Assembly: GCA_022578605.1 (NCBI GenBank)
Contig: MU394064.1
Location: 124,001 to 188,000, forward strand
DNA: 64,000 nucleotides
DNA from: Camillea tinctor
Lineage: Eukaryota; Ascomycota; Sordariomycetes; Xylariales; Xylariaceae
Direction of reading: 5' to 3'
Shown one piece after another: positions 22,642-34,407 of the stretch (position 1 is the first letter of the stretch; every line of letters begins with the position of its first letter). The notes under the pieces are model-generated. The model searched no databases. It was not told the origin of the DNA and saw only the letters and a list, made by a program, of their open reading frames with translations. The translations under genes and the position numbers were made by a program.

Positions 22642-25600
22642 CTAATCGCTCAATGCCTGCAGAGCCTGGTTCAACGACACGATCTTAAGACTGCGTCCCC
22701 GCTTCAAGCCACCGCCGGTATTGTTGGTGTTGTGCATGATTGTGGGGCTCTGAGCATCACGCCATTTGCGGAACACGCTCTTCAGGTCCCGCGGAATACC
22801 TTCCATGACAACTGTAGAGATGGGCACGAATGGTCTATCCTCCATACCAGCTGCTAGGATGGCATACTCTTGGGCGAAGTCCAGTGCGTTGTGGAATGAT
22901 GCATACTGATTTTGAGCACGAGCTCCCACGACGATGTAGAGTTCAAAGAACGCGTCAACGACGTAGACTCCAGTAGGCCGAAGATCAGCCTGGGAGAATG
23001 GAGATATCTCCACAATCTGAGGAATGATTAGAGAAATTTAGGAGTTCATCCTAGATTTGCATGTACAACATACCTGTTGCTTAGAGTCTGCATCCGAAGA
23101 AAACAGCCTGCAGCAGTACTTGTCATAATTCGGCTTGAGCCGCCAGTGGTCCGCTGACGTGTACCTCGAGCCTCCCATGAAAAGTTCCCAGAATGATGCC
23201 GGTTCATGTCCGTCTTCAACTTCTTGCATTTCGCCCGAAAGTGCATAGTCCATTCCTATTAGGCGTGCGCAACCGAGCTCGTCGACTCCACAACCCTTGC
23301 CCTTCCACAGGTAACACTTGCCAGCTTGCGAGATGATATACGGGAATCCAGAGCATAGGACACTTGGCGTAAAGTCGACCTCATCAAAAACAACATGGCC
23401 AAGGTACCGGCGTCCACAAAGCATGTGGGGAGCCAAGGAATCGTATTTGTTGCCAGAGCCACGTTGGGTGATAACAGTGCCGCCCAATGCTTGCAGGAAC
23501 TCGGCAGTTTCCTTGCCCTGTTGAAGCTTCACTAGTCTACCTCCTAGAGCTCTCGCCTCGCGTGCCACAAAGACTGATGCATCCTCAACGGTTGACGCTG
23601 GGACCTCATCACCTGCCCAGAAGTAGACTTCTGTGATTTTCTTACCCTGCTCGTTGCTGAATGTATGGGGGCAGAGATACATCTCACGCTCGAACAATAC
23701 TCGCTCATGATGGGCAGGAACAGGTTGCTTCTTGCCATCCGCTGAAAACTGGAAGAGCTGAACGCTGAGGGTTTGGATCTTGGGAGGGGCTGTAATCGGC
23801 TTATTCATCAACAACTCAGCCGCATCTACACCGTACTTCCTCGTCGGTCGTTCAGAGCCGAAGAAATCACTTAGCATACTTGATGCGTCTTTCGTTGGGG
23901 AGCGTTGTGGTGATGTAGGAGGTGGGGGTGATGCTGGCGCCGGTGTCGAGATGGGAGCTGGGGCCTGCTCAGGTTCCTTGGGAAGCGCGCGGGTTGGAGA
24001 CCTTGAGGGTTCAGTGCCAGAAGATGTTGGTGCGACAGGTAGAGGTCGGGCACCAAATAGAGGGGTGCTTCTCGTCTCCGGTGTTGGGGCATCAGATTTG
24101 GATCCATCCTTGGAAAAAGGCCTGTGGGATAGTGAGAGCGGCTCAGGCAAGGGTCGGCCAGACCTATTCAGGGTGGGGGATGGCGCCGGGGATCTCTCCT
24201 TCAGCTCTGGGCTTGAAGGCTTGTCAAAGGAATTCTTAGACTTCAATCCAGGTAACTCAATTTTGTGTTTTTCTGGCTCAGGACTCTTTGCTACAATCTG
24301 AGTAGAGTCATCTAGGAACTTAGACATACGCCTCATGTCTAATTTCCTTGGAGATGGTGGTTGAGAAGTAGATTCTGGAGCATCGTCTGATGTCTTCGTT
24401 GGTGACCGCGCGCGACTTTGTGCCGCAAATGCTGCCACCTGTTCATGTACCTTGCTGGGAGACTTCGGTTCCTTGGTGACCGGGCTATTGATACTAGTTG
24501 CCAAGGGTTGGAGTGGAGAGCTCACACGTGTAACCACTTGTGGTTTGTGAGGCTCGTCAAGCTCCTTCTTAGGAGACTCAGGCGGTGAAGCTACCGATGG
24601 TTTCAACACTGTAGCAAGAGGTTCCTGTTTCTTTTCGGGGGTTGAGGGCTTCTCGAATATAGGCTTCGTATCTATAACCTGCTCCTGGACTCTCTGCTCT
24701 GAAACTGGCGCAGGCGCAGCAGCAGCAGCAGTGGTAGATGTAGGTGCACTCCTTTTGGGACCCCGAGCACGACCCTTTGTCATATGCGTCAGTTTAGGTC
24801 CTGATCCTGCTGCGCTGTCGTTGGCCTCGGTGGAACTTGACTGAGAGGATGAAGGTGAACCGCCAGCAGAGCTACCGGGAGCCATGCCAGGTGGCCCTCG
24901 AGCCAGAAGCCCAGCAAGAGCAGGATTGAATCGATTTGCCAGAGCATTGCCTCCTAGCTTCCCTGGGAGACGACCAGGTGCTGGTGTCTCCTTTTCTGCT
25001 GCTGGCGTGGAAGATGCTGCAGCTACTTGCTTCTCGAAAATTGATGCACGCTTAGCATGACCAAAAGGTCGGTCTTGCTTAGGGGCAATGATATCTGGAA
25101 TGGCGCCAGGCTTCCCCAAGTTGGCAAACCGATCTGATAAGCTTGTGGGTGGCCCAGGAACAGCATCACGCGTTGATGCCGTACGAGAAACCTTCGGATC
25201 AGTTTCGGGGGCATCCGAAGACTCCAAGTCCTTTTTGAATGTGTTAGAGCGGCCCAATTCAAATCGCTTGACAAGACCTTCCGGGATTGGCTTCTCGCTT
25301 GCGTTGCTATCATTCCGCGAGATCCCACGACCTTCGGACTGCACTTGCTGAAATTCCTTCTTCTTGGCTAGGATGGCCTCTTTGAATTCATCCTTACGTT
25401 CTGACACTTTAGGGCCTCCAGTAACAGCGAGGGCTGCTTTGCCCCGGAGGATATTGTCCTTAAGCTCATCGGGGGCGACGTAATTTTGAGTAGTGGTCTT
25501 GCGAAGGTTTCCAAACACATTCTTCAATTCATTGTCTTTAGACCCAACGTCGGTAGAACTACCGGGGTTATGTCTAGGCTTCAGATTACCTCGGAAGTCG

Positions 25601-27755
25601 AACTCCTTCTTTGCAGGGGCGTCGGTCTTGGGTTTCATAGTGGATGGAAGTTCGATAGGTTTCTTCTCAATAGGTTTCGGAGGGGCAGTTGCAGTATCGG
25701 TCGCCGGCACTGGGTCTTGGGGCTCCTTGGGGGGATTTGTGAAGGGCGAACGGGTGATACTACCTATCGAAGGGGGCGGGCTCTGAACACCACCTAATCC
25801 AGTCGGCGGTGGCGTTGCTGTAACGCCAGGGGCGGTAGACCTCATAAGTCCCCCTATACTGACTTGGTGCTTGTGCGAAACAGTTTTTGACCTTGGTCTC
25901 TCTCCAGTGGGGTTGGCCGCCTTTTGTGCTTTTGCTTTCTGAATCTCGGCCATCCAGGCGGGCTGGTTGGACCCAGGGGTAGTGGGTTTCGATTTGGGAG
26001 ACTCGGGCTTATTCAGCGCAGACTCGAGCCAACTAGCTTTCGTGGGACTCCATCTCCTTGGGTCCATAGTTTTGGATGGACTGGTTGGTGGAGTCATTTC
26101 ACCTAGAGCGTGCTCGGATGGTTCTGGGGACGTTGCCGTGTCCGTCTTGAATGGATCATCACCCAGCAGATGAGCCAGGTCTTCCTTCTGGTGGCTTGAT
26201 GTTGGCCTCGAGGGCTCCTTAGAGGGCTCTCGGATCATGCTGGTGGGCCTCGATCTTCCAATTACACTGGCTCGGTTTGATGGATCCCAACCGCCCTGAC
26301 TCGAAGCAGCCGAATTCCTACGTGGCAGACTTGGAGACGAGACACTCCATCTCTTGCTAACACTATCAGAACGCTTCATCATGGCACTCTGCACGAATCC
26401 TCCCACGCCCTTCGTTGGCGACACTGGTCTGTCTGTCCTGGTTGGTGAGGTCCGTGTGGGCGATGGAGACGTGGGACCGTGCTTCTCTGGATTAGTATCA
26501 ATCTCTAACTGCGCGTCACCGCCTGGTGGGGCCAGCTTGGGGGTGTTTGCCAGAGCACCCGGCGAGGTAAGCTTGGTTGGTGTAGGTAATTCCGGGAAAG
26601 AACTGGTCTCGTCTTTCGAAGACTCCTGAGACCCCATACGAGACATGCCGGGAAGCTGTGTTCGTAGGGTAGACATATCCGCAGTCGGTGCATCCTCCAC
26701 CTGGCTCCGCCTATATGCAGCCGAAGTAGCGCCTCTATCGGCAGTCTGACGGAACCAAGATGGATCTTTAGACGACAATGCGGACGCAATCTGGTCTTTC
26801 GAGGCCGTCTCGGCAGCAGAAGTAGCAGAAGCAGGTTCGGAGGGGGTGGTAGTACGAGCTGCATTCTCAGCTGCCAACATGGACAATGGACGACTCCTCG
26901 ACGAATCAGAAGCCTGAGAATTCGGACGCTTCTGCCACGACAGACCTCTTGCCATTGGACCAGTTTTTGTAGGTGTAATGGGGTTGGCGGATTTATTCTC
27001 GGCATCGAAAGGAAATTCGTTCTCCTTGGTAGGAGAAGTAGAAAATACACCCCGGGCCGCCATTTCTTCGTTCAGCGGTGAGGGGCCAGACTGACTATGT
27101 GTCGGGGGGTCGAGAATGGGAGAGGAATCGAGATTGAGGCGCTCGGTGATTTGTACACTCATGCGATTAGTCGCAGGCGATGGGGTGTTCGCAGGTGAGG
27201 ATTTCTGGGGAGATATAGATCTGGCACGTTCTGGGGGGTGGACAAGTTAATATCAGTTGTATGCTGTTTTTTTATATGCAACAATGGAGGGGAACGATCG
27301 GAAATTTAAGATGCAATGGGTTGCGGGTTAGGTTGCTGGGAAAGAGGCGGTGCCTAAAGACCGGGGGAGGGGGTATGGGAGCAAACCCATGCAAGGTTGT
27401 TGGTGGTAGTTGGTGTTGGTGGTGGTGGTGAGGGTTTGACGATAATCGCCTAGTAAGAAAGATAGAGAGAGACACAGGGAGAGAGAGAGGTATGTATGGG
27501 GGTGAGGGAAGGAGAAGAATAAGAATTGAAATAAAAATAAAAATAAGAATTAAAAAATAAACTAAAAGAACAGGGAATAGGTTAAAAAAATAATTAAGAT
27601 AAATGTGTGTACGTACCTTCCCGACGAGCTTGTCGTTCTTTCCTCTCTCGTAGAATCTTTTCTTCTAACTCTCGAGATCGGGCTTCATCTTCCTCAATTC
27701 GTCTGTCTCCTAACTCCTTGACTTGGAGGAGAAACTTGGATACGTCCTCAGACAT
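22642..27755 (-). CDS. DUF4045/gelsolin-repeat protein, 1,556 aa
   Basis: Three exons: 27617-27755, 23074-27230, 22642-23016, with introns of 386 and 57 bp. Exon 1 encodes MSEDVSKFLLQVKELGDRR and a charged, Glu/Arg-rich helix (probable coiled coil) that continues into ERARSISPQKSS across the first splice. Most of the protein (about residues 60-1200) is disordered, rich in Ser, Pro, Thr and Lys, with many SPTK/SPTR/TPTK sites of proline-directed kinase type. The C-terminal third has the gelsolin-like fold: QLFQFSADGKKQPVPAHHER, then VYFWAGDEVPASTVEDASVF, CYLWKGKGCGVDELGCAR and finally VEISPFSQADLRPTGVYVVD. Gelsolin-like modules bind actin or phosphoinositides, so a cytoskeletal role is likely. 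The plus-strand and alternative-frame ORFs overlapping it are shadows. Confidence 0.93.
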
Positions 27756-29424
27756 TGCGAAGGATTTCTCTCTCTCTTTTCTCTTTTAGGTATATCTTTT
27801 TTTTATTCTTATCAGACACAAACATGCACGTAAAATGACAATAGATGCATGTCACTGCGATGACCACGGCAACGGCAACGGAAACGAAACAGACATACGC
27901 GTGGGGAAATAAAATAAGATAAAAAGAAGGTGAAATTGAGTTGTAAGGTAGTTTATTGCTTAGCGGCGTCTTGTGTGTCCGGGCAAGGGAAGCTTGTTTA
28001 GACTCTGGGCGTTGATGCCAAAGAAATAATAATAACAAATAACAATAATAATAAATAGTTGCAGCAATAAACTAAAAATTAAAAACAAGAATATAAAGAA
28101 AAAGAATTTTTAAAAAGAGAGAGCTACTTAAAAAAAATCGTGTTCAGGTTGCGGCGGTGGGCTTGTCAACAATAAGTTGGTCGGTGGGAAAAAAAACATT
28201 CACCTCCTCTAACGAAAGAAGAGCAAGAAAGTGGGTTTTCCTCTTCGCGTTGCTTCGGCTGTCATCGCAGAATATCCCTGTCCCCTGCTCCGCTAGGGTC
28301 AGATATAAATAATGCTGACATATTACTGGATAGCCTAGTAGAAAAGAGGGGACACTGTGGACCAATGCCGTAGCCCGAAGTCCTGTCCAGCTGCCCTATA
28401 GTTCTTTTGTTGTTGTTCAAATATATTTAAATTGATATGATCACGCGTGAGTAGAATAGTAACTAGGAAGAAAAAGAGGAGATAGAGAGAGAAATAGAAA
28501 GAGAGGAGAGAACTATGTCTTGCATCAGATGCATGTTAGCACTTTAGATTTTATCACCTACCCTGACGTGCCTGCGTGCCATTCTACAACTGTACTAATG
28601 TAACCTTAGGTGCTTTAACCCAATATTACTCGACCCTACTTCGCCTTTACAGAGGTTAGACCCGACGGTTACATGTAGGTTACCTGTTTGCATTCCTTCT
28701 ATGTTTCGCATCTTGGGGTTGTCATATGGTTCAGTCGCAAGAAGGAGGGTGAAAAAAAAAGTAAAATAAAAAAAAGAAGAAAGCTTGGGCCATTCAATAC
28801 CGCTTGAAGCTTACATAGCTAAGAAGCTAAGGTAGGTACAGCTATCGTGTTTATATGTAGGGGCGTCGTCCAAGCATCTTTACCGCTGCATCTGCATCTT
28901 GCTTATTTTTTTATCCTTTCTGTGAAACTTAATTTTGGCCTCGAGTGCAATACACCTTTAGTGTACTTATCTCATGTCCGCCCGTATCCCCCATATCAGG
29001 TGCTTTAAAGTATATTCCCTAGGGACAAGATCCCTCAAGGTTATTCGTTGCCGGTTTCTTTATTCCATGTAAATCAGAAACAAGACTTGTTTATGCGACA
29101 TCCCGCACCTTCCCCCCCCCCCCCTTTCGTCCTCTTACAATATTCATTTGTTGTACGCGCGCACATGCACAGAAAAGTGCGTAACCATAATATAGCTACT
29201 GATATATGGCCTAATGGTGTTCTTGGATTTGCCGGGGAATCCCTACCTGGCATCAATTCGCCATCGTCGTCCAGTCGACCATATTTCTTGGCGTCTCAAA
29301 AGTCAACATTTGACCATCAACAATGTCTTCCACACTCGATCGACTACCGTGATGATCCGAATGTGCGTCTGTAAATGGTATGCATCTAGTCCGAAGCCAC
29401 TGAAGCCCATCCTATGTATGTTAA
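27756..29424. other. Intergenic, upstream of the DUF4045/gelsolin gene
   Basis: This AT-rich region should contain the promoter and leader of the minus-strand DUF4045/gelsolin gene, including A/G-rich tracts (28060-28130, 28740-28790). No gene motif is visible in it. A run of 13 C lies at 29112-29124. Confidence 0.45.
29112..29124. repeat. Homopolymer of 13 C
   Basis: Uninterrupted C run after CGCACCTT. Such tracts are prone to length variation and sequencing error. It is not within a gene. Confidence 0.9.
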
Positions 29425-30207
29425 GGGCGTGTTTTTTGGGTTCAGCTAAGCCATGCTTAATACCCACAAGCTGCTTATTCAACAAAGTGTTTTTGGGAAA
29501 AAGCAGCTTAGCCCCACACGATTTCCTAATAAAAATGCTGCTGAATCCCCACATCGATTGATCCAATGAACATACGCAAAATGGCTGAGTGGATGCTATC
29601 AGCAAACTAGCCACCAAGGACCAGCTTATATGGTGGCTTTTTTCCATTTTAGGTCATACGTTTCACTGCAAATGGAGCCAGCTACAGCTCAGGCTATGGG
29701 AGGTCTAGGAACCATTTAGTGAGTTTTTATATGGGCTAGGTTCCCTTATGACCGCTGGAAGAGCCCTATAACCAACTGAAGGGGTCAACTAACTTTCAGG
29801 TTACTGCTTTTACTACAGCGTACCTTATGTAACCACGACCTCCATTATAAAAAATAAGTATTGCAAATTAACAAAATACCTGCGATAAGGTAGTAAATTT
29901 GGTAGCTGCAGAGGTTACTTGTTAATTAATTTAACTGACTGGTTTACATATAGGTCCGTACGCGAAATCAGGCCGTACACATGCCAAAACACCAAAAACT
30001 ATCGTGAGATTCATCAATAGGCACGGGCCCCAGTAACGTGAAAAAGTCAGCAATCGATTCAGCATCGTAAGGTTAAAAGTTGAATGTTTAAATGAACAAT
30101 TTGGGTTAGTGGCATAGCCAGCAAAAGCGATTGCTATGTGGAGCAGCTTTTTTGCTAGGATGACACAGACCTAAGCATAATCCTGCTTAATGCTAAAAAA
30201 CACGCCC
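29425..30207. mobile_element. PIF/Harbinger (Tourist)-type MITE, 783 bp
   Basis: The left end GGGCGTGTTTTTT is repeated inverted at the right end (AAAAAACACGCCC), a 13-bp perfect terminal inverted repeat that continues imperfectly inward (GCTTA and AGCAGCTT motifs on both sides). The element is flanked by the direct repeat TAA (29422-29424 and 30208-30210). A TAA/TTA three-base target duplication and G-rich ends of the GGGxxTGTTT type are hallmarks of PIF/Harbinger elements and their Tourist MITEs. No transposase frame lies inside, so it is non-autonomous. It sits between the DUF4045/gelsolin gene and arl2. Confidence 0.82.
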
Positions 30208-30719
30208 TAAGACTTTGGGACGGTCACAGGTCTCAAGATACGGGCCGTGATGTCAATAGGTAGCACCACCAATTTTGAGCCTGGGCCGCGGCCTGTCTGG
30301 CTCGGTTAGATCCGCTAGTCCGACTTGGATGGGAATCATGTTGTCCGTTTGTCTCTTCCTCCATTCGTTTGGTCGTCCTTAGCTACCTCTCCCGTTTGCA
30401 AGTGAATTATCATTAAAGTAGTATTGTCATCCGATATATCATATGGTAAGGCTTTGGCCGCATTGACGCGACCAAAATCATCGAGGTCGCATCTGGCTAC
30501 CTACATAGTACATAGTGTTCTTGAACCAGGTAATAGGTACACTAGCAGGTACATAGGTACATACATACCTACTATGTACTTCTCAGTTATGCGCGCGCCA
30601 GCTGGTTAGTGATTGAAGTTACAGTGTGTGTAAATCGTCATTTTTACCCCGCTACCTAGGTACCTATCGATAAACAACCCCTCGCTGTGCTCCTGGCTTC
30701 CCTAGGTTAGCGCTCTCTG
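30208..30719. other. Intergenic, downstream of arl2
   Basis: About 0.5 kb between the MITE and the arl2 stop codon. It contains TACATA/GTACAT-rich simple sequence near 30500-30580 and the palindrome TACCTAGGTA at 30653-30662. No gene is seen. Confidence 0.5.
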
Positions 30720-31658
30720 TCAGTAGAGGAACAGTCTTGCTTTAGCATCCTCGACTACCCAAGCCAATCCTTCTTTCAAGTTCTCCCCCGTCATGGCACT
30801 ACACCTCAAGACATGCCACCGGTGTGTCTTGATCGCCTTGAGTTGCAGACCCTGGAGAATCTCAGCTTCGTCCATGCATCCTTGCACATCTGTTTTATTG
30901 GCGAAAACTAAGAGGCTTGCACCCGAAAGACGCTATCCCGTTGTGTTTGTTTCTCCCTGTTAGTCGAGCATGCATGTGACAAATCTGTTGGCTCGTCATC
31001 CAAGGGGAAAAGGGGTAACAAACGAACCTCTTCTTGCAGTAGTCCGTGAAGCTCTTCGCGGCAGTCGTTAATTCTCAGACGGTCAGTCGCATCTACTACC
31101 CATATCAGGGCATCTGTCTTTTCGAAATAGTTACGCCAGTACGAGCGCAACGTCTTCTGGCCACCCACGTCCCCTTTTCCCAGTTAGTTCCGCTTAGCCT
31201 CTCAACCACCACCAAAAATCGCAAACGCTTACAGATATTCAGTTTGTACCTACTTGGCAGGTTAATCAACATTCCTCGGTAACCATGAAACAAGCGGGGA
31301 CGGGAGAGACACGAGGTTTGCCTGTCTCCCCCTTTCTCTCTCTCAACTTACCCCTCGTATTCGATCGTTTTGATGATAAACCCCAGCGTGGGGCTAACCG
31401 TGTTGACATCCTCGTTCATGATCTTCTTGACGATGGTGGTCTTGCCTGCATTGTCGAGCCCCCTAATAACCGTACCATTAGCAAGCATCACAGGCCCCTC
31501 TCACCTCTTTTCTTGAATTCATTAATTTCCCTTTGTTGGAGAGTTGAGCAGTGGCCTGTCTCAGAAGGGGAGAACCCCTAATCAGGGTCGGCAACTCACA
31601 ACATTAAAATTCTCATCTCCTTGTCTTTGAGCCGTGCTTTTCGGAGGATCGACAACAT
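30720..31658 (-). CDS. arl2: ADP-ribosylation factor-like GTPase Arl2 (yeast Cin4)
   Basis: Five exons: 31600-31658, 31352-31462, 31233-31249, 31028-31173, 30720-30932 (181 aa, the usual Arl2 length). Arl2 acts with tubulin cofactors in folding of the tubulin heterodimer and in microtubule function. All G motifs are present: GLDNAGKT (P-loop, split by intron 1), SPTLGF (switch I Thr), WDVGGQKT (switch II, completed across two splices), and ANKTD (guanine specificity); the last G box is CSAMTG. The N-terminus [20 protein letters not shown] matches Arl2, which lacks the Gly-2 myristoylation site of Arf. Exon 3 is only 17 nt and supplies YKLNI; without it the conserved EGYKLNIWDVGG cannot be made. 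Exon 5 begins with [15 protein letters not shown] after a TAG acceptor. Confidence 0.95.
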
Positions 31659-32241
31659 TTTTCAGCCTTAACTCTGATTTACCCAGATCAGTGAATTATA
31701 CCCAAAGACTCGGAGTTGACAACATTGAAAAGTCAAATTGGACTAAAAATGGAATATGATTTCACTTTTAACGAGGTACTGAATAGTAGGTACCTAACTA
31801 GGTAAGTTACCTGGTAAGTATTATATAAAGGTAGGATAGTGCAGGTGCCCAGGTGGGAGCCTTTTTAGTCGTTGCCTATTTTCACGTGATGGACTGGTGC
31901 GACCAACCCAACACAGCTTAACCTATGTACGTACTAAATAACCTACTAAACAACCTACATATGTACCTAAACCTTACTTAACCTTACTTGACCTCATCTT
32001 CCTCATCCACCAATTAGGACCTACATACCTACAACACATTCACATTACCTATCTTCCAAAACAACACCTCAACTTATAAGAAATGCCTTCTATTCATTCT
32101 ATCAATTAATTGTATTCAATTTCAAGAAGCCAATCTTAATCCTTTCCCCTCATATTCTGCTCTCCGGGGTCATGCACAGTTCAACACCCACTCTCTCACC
32201 TTGACTCTCTTGTTGTTCCCCTATGTTGATGCCCGTGTTCC
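31659..32241. other. Intergenic, upstream of arl2
   Basis: This 583-bp gap between tandem minus-strand genes contains many CTTAACC/ACCTACATA-type repeats (31770-32040). The arl2 promoter should lie in its first part. No separate gene is seen. Confidence 0.5.
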
Positions 32242-34407
32242 TCATGCCCCTGTTTCCGTTCGAATCGCTTCTCTGGTCTCTTTTACTTTCCCCGAACCTT
32301 TTTTCAGCATCGCCTTGAAATGATTTGGCTCTTTCTTCTCTGCATATCCAAATACTTCCATATTGGCACTTGACAACTGCAACAGGTGTCTTTCGAATGG
32401 TCCCATATTCTCTTCCACCATCATTGTAACAGGAGGGGCATTCTTTTCCGGTCCAATATATTCCCAAACCAATCGCAACTCATCTGGAGATTCCAAATCA
32501 ATATTAGGCAGGGTGCTACCTTCAGCCGTACCATGATTCGTTTTGCTCGTGTTCATGACCTGAGGTGATATCCTAACTGACTGTGGTCCCCAGGAAGCGA
32601 ATCTAGACACCGGATCTTTGAAATTCTGTGTCACCCGATGAGGATGCCAATGTTTGAGCAACGATGAGCAATCCCAAGGGGCCGAGTCGTTAACTCCTAG
32701 CCCTTCGCAGGCAAGCCGGACCCTTACGCTACTGTGGATGCGCTCGTTCGTTTGTTCCAAAAACTCTTTGGTCGGACGTCCAGTTTCAGGGTCGATCTTC
32801 TTGTACATTCCCGGAGAACGGATAACATTACCAGCCAGGTCCCAAATGGCACTTTTCACCGATCTAGTCATCTGCAACGACCATGGTCGAACGGGTGCGT
32901 GGGCATCCATAATCTCCTTGGTAGCCCACGGTAATTTTGCTTTTGCCGCTCCAAAACCGCCGAGGTAAGCAGACAGCGTCTCTAACATGCCCTTGCTGGG
33001 CGGCTCTCGGTGGTAGAGTTTTATGTTATCCTCAAAGAATTTATCGAGTGCATTGTCAAGGAATTCTACTTTGACGGAGGAGAGCTGGTCCATCATCCCT
33101 ACATATGGGTGAGTCTATGTGGACAATCACGAGTGTGGACATCTAACGAGCCATCCCTCCATAGAACTTACATGCGAGTGTAATGTCGGCAATACCTTGG
33201 TCTTCCCATCCACCGCCGACATTTGAATGACTCCCGGGAAACCATACTTGTCGAAGATCCGTAATCTCTCCATCTTCAGGCCGTTCCCACAGCGTAGGGG
33301 TGAATGGACCACGGCTTTCATCCAGTGCAAGGGCATGAAAAGCGTGCTCAATCTTGCCAGAGAGTTTTGTGTTGTAAAACTGATATGTAAACCACTGTCA
33401 GTTATGAGCCAGTGGCTACTGAGGTAGGAAGGGCATGACTTATTCGTGAGTGTCACGTTTGAAACCCAGTCTTGAGAAAAAGTCGATAACGGGAATACCA
33501 AGGGATCCCACGGTGTCCCAGACACCTAATAATGGAATCAGCCACCAAGATTGAAAGAAAATTGTTAATACAGATTGCTACTAGACATACCGATTGCCTT
33601 GACTTTAATGAAGTCACCTTGGCCCTTTTTCTCCCTGGTACGAGTGTAACCCATCTATACCTCATCGTCAGTTGGATCATGTTACATGGACGGTCACATC
33701 TCTACCTCAACAAGCCTCTCGCGGTAGATATCGTCAGCATTAGGTCCCTTGGGTTTGTCCGCGAATGGTAGATTAGGAAACGGGTCATTGTAACGTGGGT
33801 TCAACCAGTTCTGCATATCTTTGTAGACGGGATAAAAGTACTCCATTCCCTCTCGAGTTAGCAGGCCTAGGTCAGAGATCAGCCCACCAATCGATCTTGC
33901 CGTGAAGGCGCCACGGCTGAAGCCGACAAGGACTATCTCGTCCCCATCGAAATAGTTCGCACATATGAACGCATATGCTTCGCGGACATTCTGCCACGTT
34001 GTCAGTCACTCTTGAGATCTGAACACAGACTCTCTGCAGGCTGCTAGGGAGCACAAACCTCCGATAGACCGCAGCCGAAAGCACCGCCTAGAAACCTGTC
34101 GAGGGTACCAAACCTGGAGCCTACGCCAGACTGGTAGTAGATGATTTGGAATGTGCCGTCCGAACACCTCCTCTTGAAGCTTCTAGAGATGCGTGCCACA
34201 TTTGAGGAAACTTGAAGTTTAGGAACGGGATCGGATTTTGTCGGCTTGGTGAATCCATTGTCACTAAATTTCTCAGCATTTCCCCCAAGTAAACATAGGT
34301 GATGCCTGACTAATTATAGCTGCTGAAGACACTTACGCATTTTGCCAAGTTCCATCACAGCATACGATTATGCGCTTCTTGGCTAGAGGTGGGTTTTCCC
34401 CCGACAT
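32242..34407 (-). CDS. DUF2235 alpha/beta-hydrolase, copy 2, with a defective splice donor
   Basis: Seven exons: 34337-34407, 34059-34263, 33706-33990, 33591-33654, 33443-33525, 33172-33379, 32242-33098 (590 aa if correctly spliced). Family blocks: KKRIIVCCDGTWQNADNG across intron 1, IIYYQSGVGS, the nucleophile elbow [30 protein letters not shown], and QVWFPGSHSNVGGGWED. All introns are canonical except the fifth: exon 5 must end at ...RDTHE to join FYNTKL, but the following bases read TAAGTC (33442 downward) where GTAAGTC is expected, as if the donor G had been lost. Without splicing, translation stops at this TAA after about 236 residues. The gene may be inactive or spliced unusually. Substrate is unknown. 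It shares the family with 5304-7168 but not its intron positions. Confidence 0.85.
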
